A stretch of 64,000 bases of DNA from Nitrospinaceae bacterium (GTDB taxonomy: Bacteria; Nitrospinota; Nitrospinia; Nitrospinales; Nitrospinaceae), in contig JANQEK010000005.1 of the NCBI GenBank assembly GCA_028278405.1, positions 1-64,000 on the forward strand, read 5' to 3'. Of this stretch, positions 1 to 8,334 are shown one piece after another. The stretch's first letter is position 1. Each line of letters starts with the position of its first letter. The notes beneath the pieces were generated by a model, which saw nothing but the letters and a program-made list of their open reading frames with translations, had not been told where the DNA came from and did not search any database. The position numbers and the translations under genes were made by a program.

Positions 1-1473
1 GATCCTTAAAGCGGTCTTGCTGTCTAACAGGGTCAACGCTCCCTGGTTGCGGGAGATCCAGGTGCCTCCGGAACTGGTGGGACCGGTGCCGGAGGGAAAG
101 CTCACGATCACATCATCCTCTCCGTTGCCGTCGACATCGGCGGTAGCCACCGCTTCGGCTGTCTCTCCATGTAGCAGGGATGCGGAAGTGTTGTCGTTGA
201 ACACAGCAAACACTCCGGAGGGGAGGTTCAGGATGATGTCGTTATCGGAGTCAGGCTGGATATTGATTTGATTGATCCGAAAGAGATTTCCTGCACCGGA
301 ATGCATCAAATAAACTTCGCCGTTTTCATCCTCCCCAAAAGTTGTTAATTGAAAATTTGACGTATCTAAAAAAAGCTTGCTGGTCCAATCGCCATTGATA
401 TCTCTGGCTGCACCCCATATTCGCCCGCTACAATAATCACCGTAAAAGTAAACTCCGTTCATTTGCGGAAATGCCGATCCGCGATAACGGTACCCTCCGG
501 TGATGGAACAATTGCCCGAGCTGTGATCGTACTCGAGGATGGGCAAAGTCAGGGAGCCATCATTGCAATTGGAAGAGGGATTAAAGCAGCTGTTGCCTTC
601 CATTAAAGGCCATCCGTAATTTTCCCCACCCGGACTTGCAGCGACTTGAAAGTTGACCTCTTCAAAACTGTTTTGTCCCACATCGGCTATCAGCAAATCC
701 CCTGTTTGGCGGTCGAAGCTCATTCGCCACGGGTTGCGCAAGCCAATCGCCCAGATTTCCTCCCTGACGTCGCCGGCTGCACCTACAAAGGGATTGTCAG
801 TGGGAATGGCGTAAGGTGTTCCACCATCGACATCGATCCTCAAGATTTTTCCGAGAAGCTGGCCCAAGTCCTGCGCCGGATTGGAAGGACTCAATCCTGA
901 TATTCCACCATCCCCCAGGGCAATGTACAGGAACCCGTCCGGTCCAAATTCCAACTGGCCGCCATTATGGTTGGCGGCTGGTTGGGAAAGGGTCAAAACG
1001 ATATTTGCCGAGTTGGGATCAGCAAGAAGAGGATCGACTGCGGATCGCGTATAGCGGGCGATCACCGTATTTCCAGAGTTGTCGGTGTAATTAACGTAGA
1101 AAAAACCATTGGCGGAGTAATTCGGGTGAAACTCGATATCCAGCAGTCCTCGTTCCCCGCAACAGGAAACCAGTGAACGGATATCCAAAAACGGAGTGGT
1201 CAATAATTGATTCCCATCATAAATGCGAATACGTCCTTCCTGTTCTACGATAAAGAGGAATCCTGAACCATCTCCGGCATTTTTGACAGCCACAGGAGAA
1301 CTCAGCCCTGACGCTACAACTTCAAGCTCCAAGGTGATATTGTCCAGATTTTGAGCGAGTACGGATTTTGGAGCCAGGCCTGCTCCTAATTGGAAGAATA
1401 AAAACAGGAATAGAACGAATCCATAAGGAAAACTTTTTGTACGCATAAAAGAACCCGGATAAAATTGCTTCAT
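1..1473 (-). CDS. PQQ-dependent sugar dehydrogenase-like secreted protein with FG-GAP/VCBS-like tail (3' end cut by window edge)
   Basis: The ORF track misses this gene because its stop lies off the left edge. I read an open frame on the minus strand from an ATG at 1473 to position 1. A second ATG at 1446 gives a more classical signal peptide (MRTKSFPYGFVLFLF, cleavage near VLAQN), so the start is uncertain. The mature protein has glucose/sorbosone dehydrogenase signatures: NHNGGQLEFGPDGFLYIALGDGG and GLRNPWRMSFDRQTGDLLIADVGQ, typical of the soluble six-bladed beta-propeller that oxidises sugars with PQQ. After about residue 400 comes a different segment with VATADVDGNGEDDVIVSF, like an FG-GAP/VCBS repeat, suggesting a longer surface or secreted protein. 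Substrate cannot be deduced. Neighbours give no pathway context. Confidence 0.82.
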   Translation of the reverse strand, partial: MKQFYPGSFMRTKSFPYGFVLFLFLFFQLGAGLAPKSVLAQNLDNITLELEVVASGLSSPVAVKNAGDGSGFLFIVEQEGRIRIYDGNQLLTTPFLDIRSLVSCCGERGLLDIEFHPNYSANGFFYVNYTDNSGNTVIARYTRSAVDPLLADPNSANIVLTLSQPAANHNGGQLEFGPDGFLYIALGDGGISGLSPSNPAQDLGQLLGKILRIDVDGGTPYAIPTDNPFVGAAGDVREEIWAIGLRNPWRMSFDRQTGDLLIADVGQNSFEEVNFQVAASPGGENYGWPLMEGNSCFNPSSNCNDGSLTLPILEYDHSSGNCSITGGYRYRGSAFPQMNGVYFYGDYCSGRIWGAARDINGDWTSKLFLDTSNFQLTTFGEDENGEVYLMHSGAGNLFRINQINIQPDSDNDIILNLPSGVFAVFNDNTSASLLHGETAEAVATADVDGNGEDDVIVSFPSGTGPTSSGGTWISRNQGALTLLDSKTALRI

Positions 1474-1717
1474 AAGACAGAAGTCAAAGAATTATATCCC
1501 CGTATTGGGCGGATATTCCATTAGTATTAACCCTGCCTGACGTGCAGCATTGACAAAAGCGGAGTTAAACGATTCTTTTATTTAGTAGGCAGATCTCACG
1601 CTGGATGCGCCTCGGTCACCAACTCAAAATCCGCAAAGGCGATGTCACCATAATCTGGAAGGGCAACTGGACTGAGTAAAGGAATGTTTCCTCTTTACCA
1701 TACTGGTTCGAGAGACA

Positions 1718-2647
1718 TTAAATTGGTAGTTTATCAAGAAAAGGACGAAAGGATTTTTCTAGGCTGATCATGGAATCGACCATTGTTTTTTGGATTTCCG
1801 GCCATTTGTCTTCATCATCCCTTCCTCCAATATCCAATTTTCCCTTTATTCTACATGCTCTTCTTCCTTCCAAGCGTTCCCAAATCAGTGGATATCCAAA
1901 AGCTCTCTCGATTTCTTTGGAATGATTGACAAAAAAATCAAATATCTCTTCATTTTCTTTATCTTTTTCTTTTCCTCGATCAATATATAACTCTACGGAC
2001 GAATCGTTTTTATTGGCTACAAAAGTAAACATCATGCCGCTTTTACCTGCTCCAGCCCCTATCCAGTTGCCAGTACTCGGAGAAATATTTGAGAAAAGTT
2101 TTAGATCCTTTTTTGAATAATCTAACAGCCCTGTCCAAAATCTCTTCCTAGATATATGTCTATCAGCTAAATCCTTTTTGGTTTTTCCTGTCGCCCGACT
2201 TTCTTCACTTGGACCAACAATTAAAGTAAGAAGTGGAGCAGAATCGGAAGTTCCAATTCTAATAGCCTCCAACTTAATAAGGTAAAATGAACCGGAACTG
2301 GATTCATTTAGCCAGGAAATAGCTTGAATATGCTCTGGGCGTGGTTCTGAAACTATCCATATCGCTGACTTAGCATCCAGTACTGTAAGGTAGGTAATCA
2401 ATTTTCCAAGGTGATCATGATTACTTTTTTCTAATTGATTTTCAATTATCACTAGATTATTTTCTGAGTCCTCACCGACTAGATCTACGCTAAATTTACC
2501 TGCAGACTTTTCCCTTTCAACACTAGTAAGATTTAATTCAGTAATCTCATTCAACAATTCAAAATTCTCTTCCAACCATGTTGTGAAGTCATAGGCCTCA
2601 TGCTTCCACACGTCCCTTAGTGGAACTCTTTGAATTTTACCTACCAT
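1718..2647 (-). CDS. DUF4268 domain-containing protein (PD-(D/E)XK nuclease-like N-terminus)
   Basis: A 309-aa cytosolic protein without signal peptide or membrane segments. Residues about 45-130 carry SVDLVGEDSENNLVIIENQLEKSNHDHLGKLITYL, which resembles a PD-(D/E)XK-type core (an acidic residue, then E-x-Q, then conserved helices) as found N-terminal to DUF4268 in many stand-alone genes. The C-terminal half (FWTGLLDYSKKDLKLF to the end) fits the DUF4268 domain. Family function is not established; members often occur in mobile or defence-related contexts. The gene is visibly more AT-rich than the flanking genes, with A/T-ending codons, pointing to acquisition by transfer. No transposase or integrase lies beside it. 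The family call is from memory. Confidence 0.72.
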   Translation of the reverse strand: MVGKIQRVPLRDVWKHEAYDFTTWLEENFELLNEITELNLTSVEREKSAGKFSVDLVGEDSENNLVIIENQLEKSNHDHLGKLITYLTVLDAKSAIWIVSEPRPEHIQAISWLNESSSGSFYLIKLEAIRIGTSDSAPLLTLIVGPSEESRATGKTKKDLADRHISRKRFWTGLLDYSKKDLKLFSNISPSTGNWIGAGAGKSGMMFTFVANKNDSSVELYIDRGKEKDKENEEIFDFFVNHSKEIERAFGYPLIWERLEGRRACRIKGKLDIGGRDDEDKWPEIQKTMVDSMISLEKSFRPFLDKLPI

Positions 2648-2717
2648 ATCGACTCCACTGACAACTAACGGGAATAGCTTGAACGTACAAAAAAAATCGT
2701 ATCTCTTTTTAGCTATA

Positions 2718-3359
2718 TCACTTCCATTTCCAGTCTTTGTTGACGGAGCTGCCGGGGTCCCACAGGACTTCTTCTTCGCCCATGGTGCAGGAAACCCAGC
2801 GGCTGAAGATGAAAAAGCAGTCGGAGAGACGGTTGATGAAGGCGATGGCCTGGGGTCCTACTTCCTCCTGCCGGCTGAGGCCTACTAGTACCCGCTCAGC
2901 ACGACGGCACACGGTTCGGCATTGATGCAGAAACGCGTTGACAGGCGTACCGCCTGGCAGGACGAAGCTGTCCAGCGGTTCCAATTCTTCATTCATGGCA
3001 TCCAGCACTTCTTCCAGCCATTGCACTTTTTCTTCCGTCATCTCGGCAACCTGCCCTTTTTTAGGCGGATTTTTTGGATCGCAGGCCAGCTCATGCCCGA
3101 GGTCAAACAGCCACTGTTGAATCGTTTGCAGAATGCCGTCGAACTTGTCCCGACGCTCGGAGGCGGGTTTCTGGCTGTTAAACGTTCGTACCAGCCCGAC
3201 CAGGGAGTCCAGCTCATCGACCGTGCCGATGGCTTCCATGCGGGGATGATCCTTGGGAATTCGAATGCCCCCGACCAGCGAGGTTTCTCCCTTGTCGCCT
3301 TTTTTCGTATAAACCTTGCCGATTCGGACGATCGTTTTCTTTTTCGTAGGCTTATCCAT
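2718..3359 (-). CDS. ATP:cob(I)alamin adenosyltransferase, PduO type
   Basis: Transfers the adenosyl group of ATP to cob(I)alamin to make adenosylcobalamin. The 213-aa protein shows the family hallmarks: the N-terminal ATP-binding stretch YTKKGDKGETSLVGG, the motif EAIGTVDELDSLVG, the arginine-rich helix CRTVCRRAERVLVGL, and FINRLSDCFFIFSRW near the C-terminus (usually YLNRLSDxLFxxAR). Length is normal for the single-domain PduO/MMAB type. The ATG at 3359 is preceded by AAGGA at a suitable distance. It is transcribed divergently from the pyrimidine operon and lies upstream of the DUF4268 gene. No other cobalamin gene is in the window, so the enzyme probably serves corrinoid salvage or a B12-dependent enzyme encoded elsewhere. 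Confidence 0.93.
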   Translation of the reverse strand: MDKPTKKKTIVRIGKVYTKKGDKGETSLVGGIRIPKDHPRMEAIGTVDELDSLVGLVRTFNSQKPASERRDKFDGILQTIQQWLFDLGHELACDPKNPPKKGQVAEMTEEKVQWLEEVLDAMNEELEPLDSFVLPGGTPVNAFLHQCRTVCRRAERVLVGLSRQEEVGPQAIAFINRLSDCFFIFSRWVSCTMGEEEVLWDPGSSVNKDWKWK

Positions 3360-3367
3360 AAATTTCC

Positions 3368-3396
3368 TTGACTTGGTCTCTTACAGTAATTATATT
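3368..3396 (+). promoter_or_regulatory. Sigma-70-type promoter of the pyr operon
   Basis: TTGACT (3368-3373), a 17-base spacer and TATATT (3391-3396) form a near-consensus promoter. Transcription would start around 3403, just before the PyrR-binding hairpin and about 140 bases before pyrR, which leaves room for an attenuator leader. Confidence 0.75.
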
Positions 3397-3420
3397 CAAT
3401 CTTAACATAGACCTCTTTAA

Positions 3421-3440
3421 GACAGTCCAGAGAGATTGTC
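3421..3440 (+). promoter_or_regulatory. PyrR-binding loop (anti-antiterminator) in the pyr leader
   Basis: The sequence GACAGTCCAGAGAGATTGTC can fold with GACAGT paired to ATTGTC (one G-U pair) and exposes CCAGAGAG. This matches the UCCNGNGAG core of known PyrR RNA-binding loops, as I recall it from Bacillus. It sits between the promoter and an intrinsic terminator directly upstream of pyrR. When UMP or UTP is bound, PyrR should stabilise this hairpin and favour termination. I did not find a clear competing antiterminator by eye. Confidence 0.72.
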
Positions 3441-3486
3441 AAGGGATCACACAATGACCGCTATCGCTGCATCAAAATGTAGAGTT

Positions 3487-3522
3487 TCCTCCGCAGGATT
3501 TTGCCTGAGGGGGATTTTTTTT
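3487..3522 (+). terminator. Intrinsic terminator (attenuator) upstream of pyrR
   Basis: The arms TCCTCCGCAGG and CCTGAGGGGGA pair over 11 positions with one G-A mismatch and one G-T wobble, around the loop ATTTTG, and are followed directly by eight T residues. This is a textbook intrinsic terminator lying inside the leader, 23 bases before the pyrR ATG, so it must be a regulated attenuator and not an end-of-gene terminator. Confidence 0.85.
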
Positions 3523-3545
3523 GCCCCCAACCCGCCGGTGGCCGC

Positions 3546-4088
3546 ATGAGCACTCTGCTGATGAACGGTGAGGAAATGAATCGGGCCATCTCCCGCATCG
3601 CCCACGAAATCCTCGAGAAAAACAAGGGCACCCGCGACCTGGCGTTGGTCGGTATCCGGACACGCGGCGTCGTGCTGGCGAACCGCCTGAAGGAAAAAAT
3701 CGAAACCATCGAAAAAACCACCATTGAGATGGGGGTGCTGGATATCACCCTGTACCGGGACGATCTGGCCACCAGCAAAGATACGCCTATCCTGCGGGAC
3801 ACCGATATCCCATTTGCCATCGACGGCAAGAAAGTGGTGTTGTGTGACGACGTGCTGTTCACCGGGCGGACCATCCGTGCAGCGATTGATGCGCTGGTCG
3901 ATTTCGGTCGGCCGGCTCAGGTGCAACTGGCGGTCCTGATCGACCGGGGGCATCGCGAGCTCCCCTTTCGACCCGATTATGTCGGGAAAAATATTCCAAC
4001 CTCCAAGGACATGCGCGTTAAGGTTCATATGTCCGAGGAAGATGACAGCGATCAAGTGATCGTGGTCGACGGTAAAGGTCAAAGCTGA
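3546..4088 (+). CDS. pyrR: Bifunctional pyr operon attenuation protein/uracil phosphoribosyltransferase PyrR
   Basis: PyrR binds pyr mRNA in response to UMP/UTP and has some uracil phosphoribosyltransferase activity. From the ATG at 3546 the protein is 180 aa, the usual family length. The track's TTG at 3501 lies inside the terminator hairpin and is rejected; GGTGG precedes the chosen ATG. The PRPP-binding motif [13 protein letters not shown] is at residues 97-109, with the N-terminal GIRTRG and the DITLYRDDL block also typical of PyrR. It is the first gene of the operon, and its stop overlaps the pyrB start (TGATG). The PyrR loop and terminator in its own leader suggest autoregulation of the whole pathway. 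Confidence 0.95.
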   Translation: MSTLLMNGEEMNRAISRIAHEILEKNKGTRDLALVGIRTRGVVLANRLKEKIETIEKTTIEMGVLDITLYRDDLATSKDTPILRDTDIPFAIDGKKVVLCDDVLFTGRTIRAAIDALVDFGRPAQVQLAVLIDRGHRELPFRPDYVGKNIPTSKDMRVKVHMSEEDDSDQVIVVDGKGQS

Positions 4089-5023
4089 TGAACCTGGTAT
4101 CCAAAGACATCCTGGGAACCGAACAGCTCACTCGAGAAGAGATCGAGGGCATCCTCGATACTGCTGTTTCCTTCAAGGAAGTTTCCACCCGGCAGATCAA
4201 AAAAGTACCGACCCTGCGCGGTCGCACCATCATCAATCTGTTTTTCGAAGCCAGTACACGTACACGAACTTCATTTGAAATTGCCGGTAAGCGGTTGAGC
4301 GCGGATGTCATCAACATCTCCGCCTCCACCAGTTCTACGGTGAAGGGCGAAAGCCTGCTGGACACCGCATACAATCTGGAGGCGATGAACCCCGACCTGC
4401 TGATCGTGCGCCACTCGATTTCAGGCGTACCCCATATGATCGCCTCCCACATCAAATGTCCCGTGATCAATGCCGGTGACGGAGCGCATGAGCATCCGAC
4501 GCAGGCTTTACTGGACCTGCTCACCATCCGGGAACACACGAAGCAACTGGCTGGCCTGAAGGTCGCCATTGTCGGAGATATCGCGCACAGCCGGGTGGCT
4601 CGTTCGAACATCCACGCCATGCTCAAATGCGGCATGGACGTCACCGTAGTCGGTCCTCCAACCATGATCCCGGTTGGCATGGAATGTCTCGGAGTGCGCA
4701 TCCTGCATGATCTTGAAGAAGCGGTTTCGCAGGTGGATGTGGTTATGATGCTGAGGATTCAACTGGAGCGACAGAACGAGGGACTGTTCCCGAGTTTTCG
4801 AGAGTACTCCAACCAGTTTTGTCTGACGGTAGACAAACTGAAGCACAGTCCGAAAAATATCCTGATCATGCATCCCGGACCAGTCAACCGGGGAATTGAA
4901 ATTGCGCTGGACGTCATGGAAGGTCCGCATTCGGTCATCCTCGATCAGGTCAACAACGGCGTCGCCCTGCGGATGGCGCTCATGTACCTTTTGCTGGGAG
5001 GCAGTAGTGAAACTGATCATTAA
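4088..5023 (+). CDS. pyrB: Aspartate carbamoyltransferase, catalytic subunit
   Basis: Condenses carbamoyl phosphate with L-aspartate to N-carbamoyl-L-aspartate, the committed step of pyrimidine synthesis. The 311-aa protein has the carbamoyl-phosphate-binding motif [12 protein letters not shown] (S-T-R-T-R at residues 56-60), the [11 protein letters not shown] motif near residue 135, the MHPGPVNRG motif near residue 262 and the C-terminal aspartate-binding half. Length is standard for the catalytic chain. No pyrI regulatory chain lies in the window. The start ATG shares its A with the pyrR stop, and the 3' end overlaps pyrC by 17 bases, so translation is coupled on both sides. Confidence 0.97.
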   Translation: MNLVSKDILGTEQLTREEIEGILDTAVSFKEVSTRQIKKVPTLRGRTIINLFFEASTRTRTSFEIAGKRLSADVINISASTSSTVKGESLLDTAYNLEAMNPDLLIVRHSISGVPHMIASHIKCPVINAGDGAHEHPTQALLDLLTIREHTKQLAGLKVAIVGDIAHSRVARSNIHAMLKCGMDVTVVGPPTMIPVGMECLGVRILHDLEEAVSQVDVVMMLRIQLERQNEGLFPSFREYSNQFCLTVDKLKHSPKNILIMHPGPVNRGIEIALDVMEGPHSVILDQVNNGVALRMALMYLLLGGSSETDH

Positions 5024-6293
5024 AAATGGGCGGGTGATCGACCCGGCCAACAACATAGACGGTAAACACGATATCGTGATCGATAAAGGTTTGATTCAAT
5101 CGATCACGCCATCTGGAAAAGGAACAACAAAGGAAAACGGTTCAGCCAAAGTGATCGATGCCAAAGACTGTATTGTGGCTCCGGGGTTTCTGGACATGCA
5201 CGTTCACTTCCGGGAGCCCGGCTTCGAGTATAAGGAGACTATCCAAACCGGATGCGAATCCGCCGCCGCCGGAGGGTTTACGACCGTCGCCATGATGCCC
5301 AATACCAATCCGGTCAATGACAATCGATCTGTCACTGAACTGATGACCTCCCAGGCGAAAGCGTGCGGCAAGATTCAGGCGCTTGCCATCGGTGCTATCA
5401 CCAAGGGCCTTAAAGGGGAAATCCTGTCCGATATGGGAGATTTGAAAGAAGCTGGAGTTATCGCGTTTTCCGATGACGGCCGGCCGGTCATGAGCAATGA
5501 AGTCATGCGTCGAGCTCTGGAGTACAGCCGGATGTTCGACCTTCCCTTGATCCAGCACAGCGAAATCCTGGATTTAACCCGAGGGGGATGCATGAACGAG
5601 GGCCGCGTATCCACCGAACTGGGGTTAAAAGGAATGCCGACGGAAGCTGAGGACATTATGGTGTATCGGGATATTGCGCTCTTGGAAAAAACCGGCGGCC
5701 GACTGCATGTAGCGCACATCAGCAGCGGTGAATCGGTAGAGCTGGTCCGTAGGGCGAAGGCCAAGGGTTTGGCAGTAACCTGTGAAGTGGCCCCGCATCA
5801 CTTTATTCTGACCGATGAATCCGTCCGGGGATACGACACGAATACCAAAATGAGTCCGCCTTTAAGAGCTCAAAGTGATATTGACGCCATTAAAGAAGGA
5901 CTGAAGGATGGAACAATTGATATAATCGCGACCGACCATGCGCCTCACGATTTGGCCGACAAACAGGCAGACTATCATAGCGCCTGTTTCGGAATTGTGG
6001 GACTTGAAACAGCTCTTCCTTTAAGTCTGCGTCTGGTCGAGGAGAGCGTTCTGACACTTCCACAATTGGTCGAAAAACTGACTTCGCGTCCAGCCGAAAT
6101 TTTCAAACTGGATCAGGGAACACTCGGAGTTGGCAAACAGGCGGATGTGGTCATCTTTAATCCCGACGAGGAGTACAAAGTCGAGGTAAGCCGGTTCAAA
6201 TCTAAAAGTAAAAACTCGCCCTTTGACGGATGGTCGGTCAAAGGCCGGATTCAAAATACTATCTACAAAGGAAAAGTTATATTTTCCAACTAA
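5007..6293 (+). CDS. pyrC: Dihydroorotase
   Basis: Cyclises N-carbamoyl-L-aspartate to dihydroorotate. The track begins this frame at 4896, deep inside pyrB. The GTG at 5007 is preferred because GGGAGG lies five bases upstream and the protein then starts [13 protein letters not shown] as in other class I enzymes, giving 428 aa. Metal-binding and catalytic motifs are intact: [37 protein letters not shown] and IIATDHAPH. It overlaps the end of pyrB and is followed 47 bases later by carA. Confidence 0.96.
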   Translation: MKLIIKNGRVIDPANNIDGKHDIVIDKGLIQSITPSGKGTTKENGSAKVIDAKDCIVAPGFLDMHVHFREPGFEYKETIQTGCESAAAGGFTTVAMMPNTNPVNDNRSVTELMTSQAKACGKIQALAIGAITKGLKGEILSDMGDLKEAGVIAFSDDGRPVMSNEVMRRALEYSRMFDLPLIQHSEILDLTRGGCMNEGRVSTELGLKGMPTEAEDIMVYRDIALLEKTGGRLHVAHISSGESVELVRRAKAKGLAVTCEVAPHHFILTDESVRGYDTNTKMSPPLRAQSDIDAIKEGLKDGTIDIIATDHAPHDLADKQADYHSACFGIVGLETALPLSLRLVEESVLTLPQLVEKLTSRPAEIFKLDQGTLGVGKQADVVIFNPDEEYKVEVSRFKSKSKNSPFDGWSVKGRIQNTIYKGKVIFSN

Positions 6294-6340
6294 TTAAGAT
6301 ATTATTACTAAAGTAATTTATAGCTACATACTTGGGCGTT

Positions 6341-7468
6341 ATGGAAGGCATTCTTGCATTAGCGGACGGTAAAACATTCAGAGGAACCTTATTCGGTGCC
6401 ATCGGAGAGGCGGAGGGTGAAGTGGTATTCAACACCAGTATGTCCGGCTATCAGGAGGTATTGACCGACCCTTCCTACTGCGGTCAGATGGTAGTCATGA
6501 CCTATCCGTTGATCGGGAATTACGGTGTCAATCCGGAGGACTTCGAATCCGACCGCCCTTATCTGAGCGCATTCATCATCAAAGAGCTAAGCGGAATTCC
6601 CAGTAGCTGGAGATCCAGGGAAACACTGGACGAATTTCTGAAAAAGCATAACGTAGTCGGATTTCAAGGCATCGATACCCGCGCTCTGACTCGCCATATA
6701 CGGGACCAGGGAGCCCAACAGGCCATCATCTCCCACGATTTATCGAATCCCAAGTCCCTCATCGAAAGAGCCGAAAAATCTCCAAGCATGGAAGGCAAGG
6801 ATCTGGTGCAGCAGGTGACCTGCAAAGAACCTTATGAATGGAATGAGGGAGATTGGGACCTTCATACAGGGTATTCGCAGATATCGCACAACGGACATAA
6901 AGAGAGTTTTTTTGTGGTAGCGTATGATTTTGGGATCAAACGTAATATCCTGCGTCGCCTGACACAAACCGGCTGTAAGGTCAAAGTCGTTCCCGCAACC
7001 ACTCCGGCATCCGCCGTTTTGGAAATGAAACCGGACGGGGTATTTTTGTCCAATGGACCGGGGGATCCGGCGGCGGTTTCTTACGCCATCCAGAACGTAC
7101 GTGACCTGGTCGGCAAGGTTCCTATTTTCGGCATCTGCCTCGGACACCAGATTCTAAATCTGGCATTGGGCGGCAAGACCTATAAACTCCGATTCGGTCA
7201 CCATGGAGGTAATCAACCGGTCATGGACCTAGACAGGCGTAAAGTTGAAATCACTTCTCAGAATCACGGCTTTGCGGTGGATGACAAGACTGGAAACGAT
7301 GATGTGGAGATCACCTGTATCAACCTCAACGATCAGACGGTTGAAGGAATTCGGCATAAAAAGCACCCTGTTTCATCCGTTCAGTACCATCCGGAGGCTT
7401 CACCGGGTCCCCAGGACTCCTCTTATTTGTTTCAGGAATTTGTAAACCTGATGAAGGGAAATCGATGA
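6341..7468 (+). CDS. carA: Carbamoyl-phosphate synthase small subunit (glutamine amidotransferase)
   Basis: Hydrolyses glutamine and channels ammonia to CarB for carbamoyl phosphate used by PyrB and arginine synthesis. The ATG at 6341 ([11 protein letters not shown]) is preferred over the track's TTG three codons earlier, giving 375 aa. The N-terminal small-subunit domain ([21 protein letters not shown]) is followed by a class I glutamine amidotransferase domain with nucleophile motif GICLGHQ, the LSNGPGDP motif and the C-terminal HPEASPGP carrying the catalytic His and Glu. The 3' end overlaps the next reading frame by four bases. No strong ribosome-binding site is visible before the ATG. 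Confidence 0.97.
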   Translation: MEGILALADGKTFRGTLFGAIGEAEGEVVFNTSMSGYQEVLTDPSYCGQMVVMTYPLIGNYGVNPEDFESDRPYLSAFIIKELSGIPSSWRSRETLDEFLKKHNVVGFQGIDTRALTRHIRDQGAQQAIISHDLSNPKSLIERAEKSPSMEGKDLVQQVTCKEPYEWNEGDWDLHTGYSQISHNGHKESFFVVAYDFGIKRNILRRLTQTGCKVKVVPATTPASAVLEMKPDGVFLSNGPGDPAAVSYAIQNVRDLVGKVPIFGICLGHQILNLALGGKTYKLRFGHHGGNQPVMDLDRRKVEITSQNHGFAVDDKTGNDDVEITCINLNDQTVEGIRHKKHPVSSVQYHPEASPGPQDSSYLFQEFVNLMKGNR

Positions 7469-8334
7469 TTCGCGAATCCATCAATCAGCTGGTAGAGGAA
7501 ATCACCCGAAGCTGCTCTCAGGATGATATTTTCCAGGCGAAGAAGGATTTTCAGAAGATTTCGGGGGAGATTTTCGAGGACGACAAATCTTTTGAATCCC
7601 GAATGGGATGCTTTCTTGAGTGGTATACCTTCGACCGGCCTTCTCCGGAATCCAGCTCAACCCCTCTCCAAAGGTACCTGCAAAAACAGGCGATACCTCC
7701 TGAAAACAGAGAGCTCGCCGAAGCAATTTCTGAAGGAAATCATGGGCTATTTATTGCGAAAAAAATCAAGAACGATCATGTCGTGGTTGTGGATGTAATG
7801 GATAATGGAAAGTTCCGGGTTCTGGAGGATCAGGGCTCCATCCTCTTTAATTCGGATGATCTTTTTGAAGGGCGACTCATTCCTTACAAAGGACAATATT
7901 ATTTCACCGATAATTTTTGTTATCACCCGAAACCGACCGAGGGATTTATTCTTTCCAAAATTAAAGACCTAAGGACCAAAGAGAAGGAAGCGCTTGCCAA
8001 AGAAAAACGTCTCCAGAAAGAAATCCTCTCTCCTCAAAAGAACCTCAAGAAAACCAACGCTAAAATTGAAAAACTGAACGAAAAACTTGCTGCCGCAACC
8101 AAGGAAAAAAAGATTCAATCTCTTAAAGAGGACATCGAAAAACTGGAGAACCAGAAAATGCAGTTGGAATCACAGATTTCAGATATTGCAAATCAATTGA
8201 CACAATTGAGAACGGAAACCATCGAGGGCGAACATCGACAAAACCGGTTCAACCTGATCCGGAAGCTTTCTTACATGAGTCTGAAGTGGGAGCGTTCCCG
8301 CCAAATTGATGTTCGCGACATCTATCAAGACTGA
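7465..8334 (+). CDS. Unrecognised coiled-coil protein translationally coupled between carA and carB
   Basis: A 289-aa protein I do not recognise. Residues 1-160 look globular: a helical start, the block [23 protein letters not shown], then a beta-rich part ([55 protein letters not shown]) that could be a small barrel. Residues 165-255 form a charged coiled coil ([16 protein letters not shown] and KLEKNQKMQ-like heptads). There is no signal peptide or membrane segment, so it is probably cytosolic. The ATG overlaps the carA end by four bases and its TGA overlaps the carB ATG, so it must be co-translated with both synthase subunits. The N-terminal block vaguely recalls SEC-C/YecA-associated proteins, but no Cys/His motif is present. 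Confidence 0.85.
   Translation: MIRESINQLVEEITRSCSQDDIFQAKKDFQKISGEIFEDDKSFESRMGCFLEWYTFDRPSPESSSTPLQRYLQKQAIPPENRELAEAISEGNHGLFIAKKIKNDHVVVVDVMDNGKFRVLEDQGSILFNSDDLFEGRLIPYKGQYYFTDNFCYHPKPTEGFILSKIKDLRTKEKEALAKEKRLQKEILSPQKNLKKTNAKIEKLNEKLAAATKEKKIQSLKEDIEKLENQKMQLESQISDIANQLTQLRTETIEGEHRQNRFNLIRKLSYMSLKWERSRQIDVRDIYQD

Noticed and set aside
1596-1697. Short minus-strand fragment NIPLLSPVALPDYGDIAFADFELVTEAHPA followed by a stop
   Set aside because: Reads like the tail of a protein, but it has no start and an upstream stop; the plus strand is also open here, so a gene remnant cannot be supported.
2922-3371. 149-aa plus-strand ORF over the cobalamin adenosyltransferase gene
   Set aside because: Antisense shadow of a gene with clear PduO motifs; the same applies to other long opposite-strand frames such as 3447-4082, 8325-8939 and 54657-55130.
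3501-3545. N-terminal extension of pyrR from the TTG at 3501
   Set aside because: The extension lies inside the attenuator terminator hairpin and its T-run; the ATG at 3546 gives the normal PyrR length.
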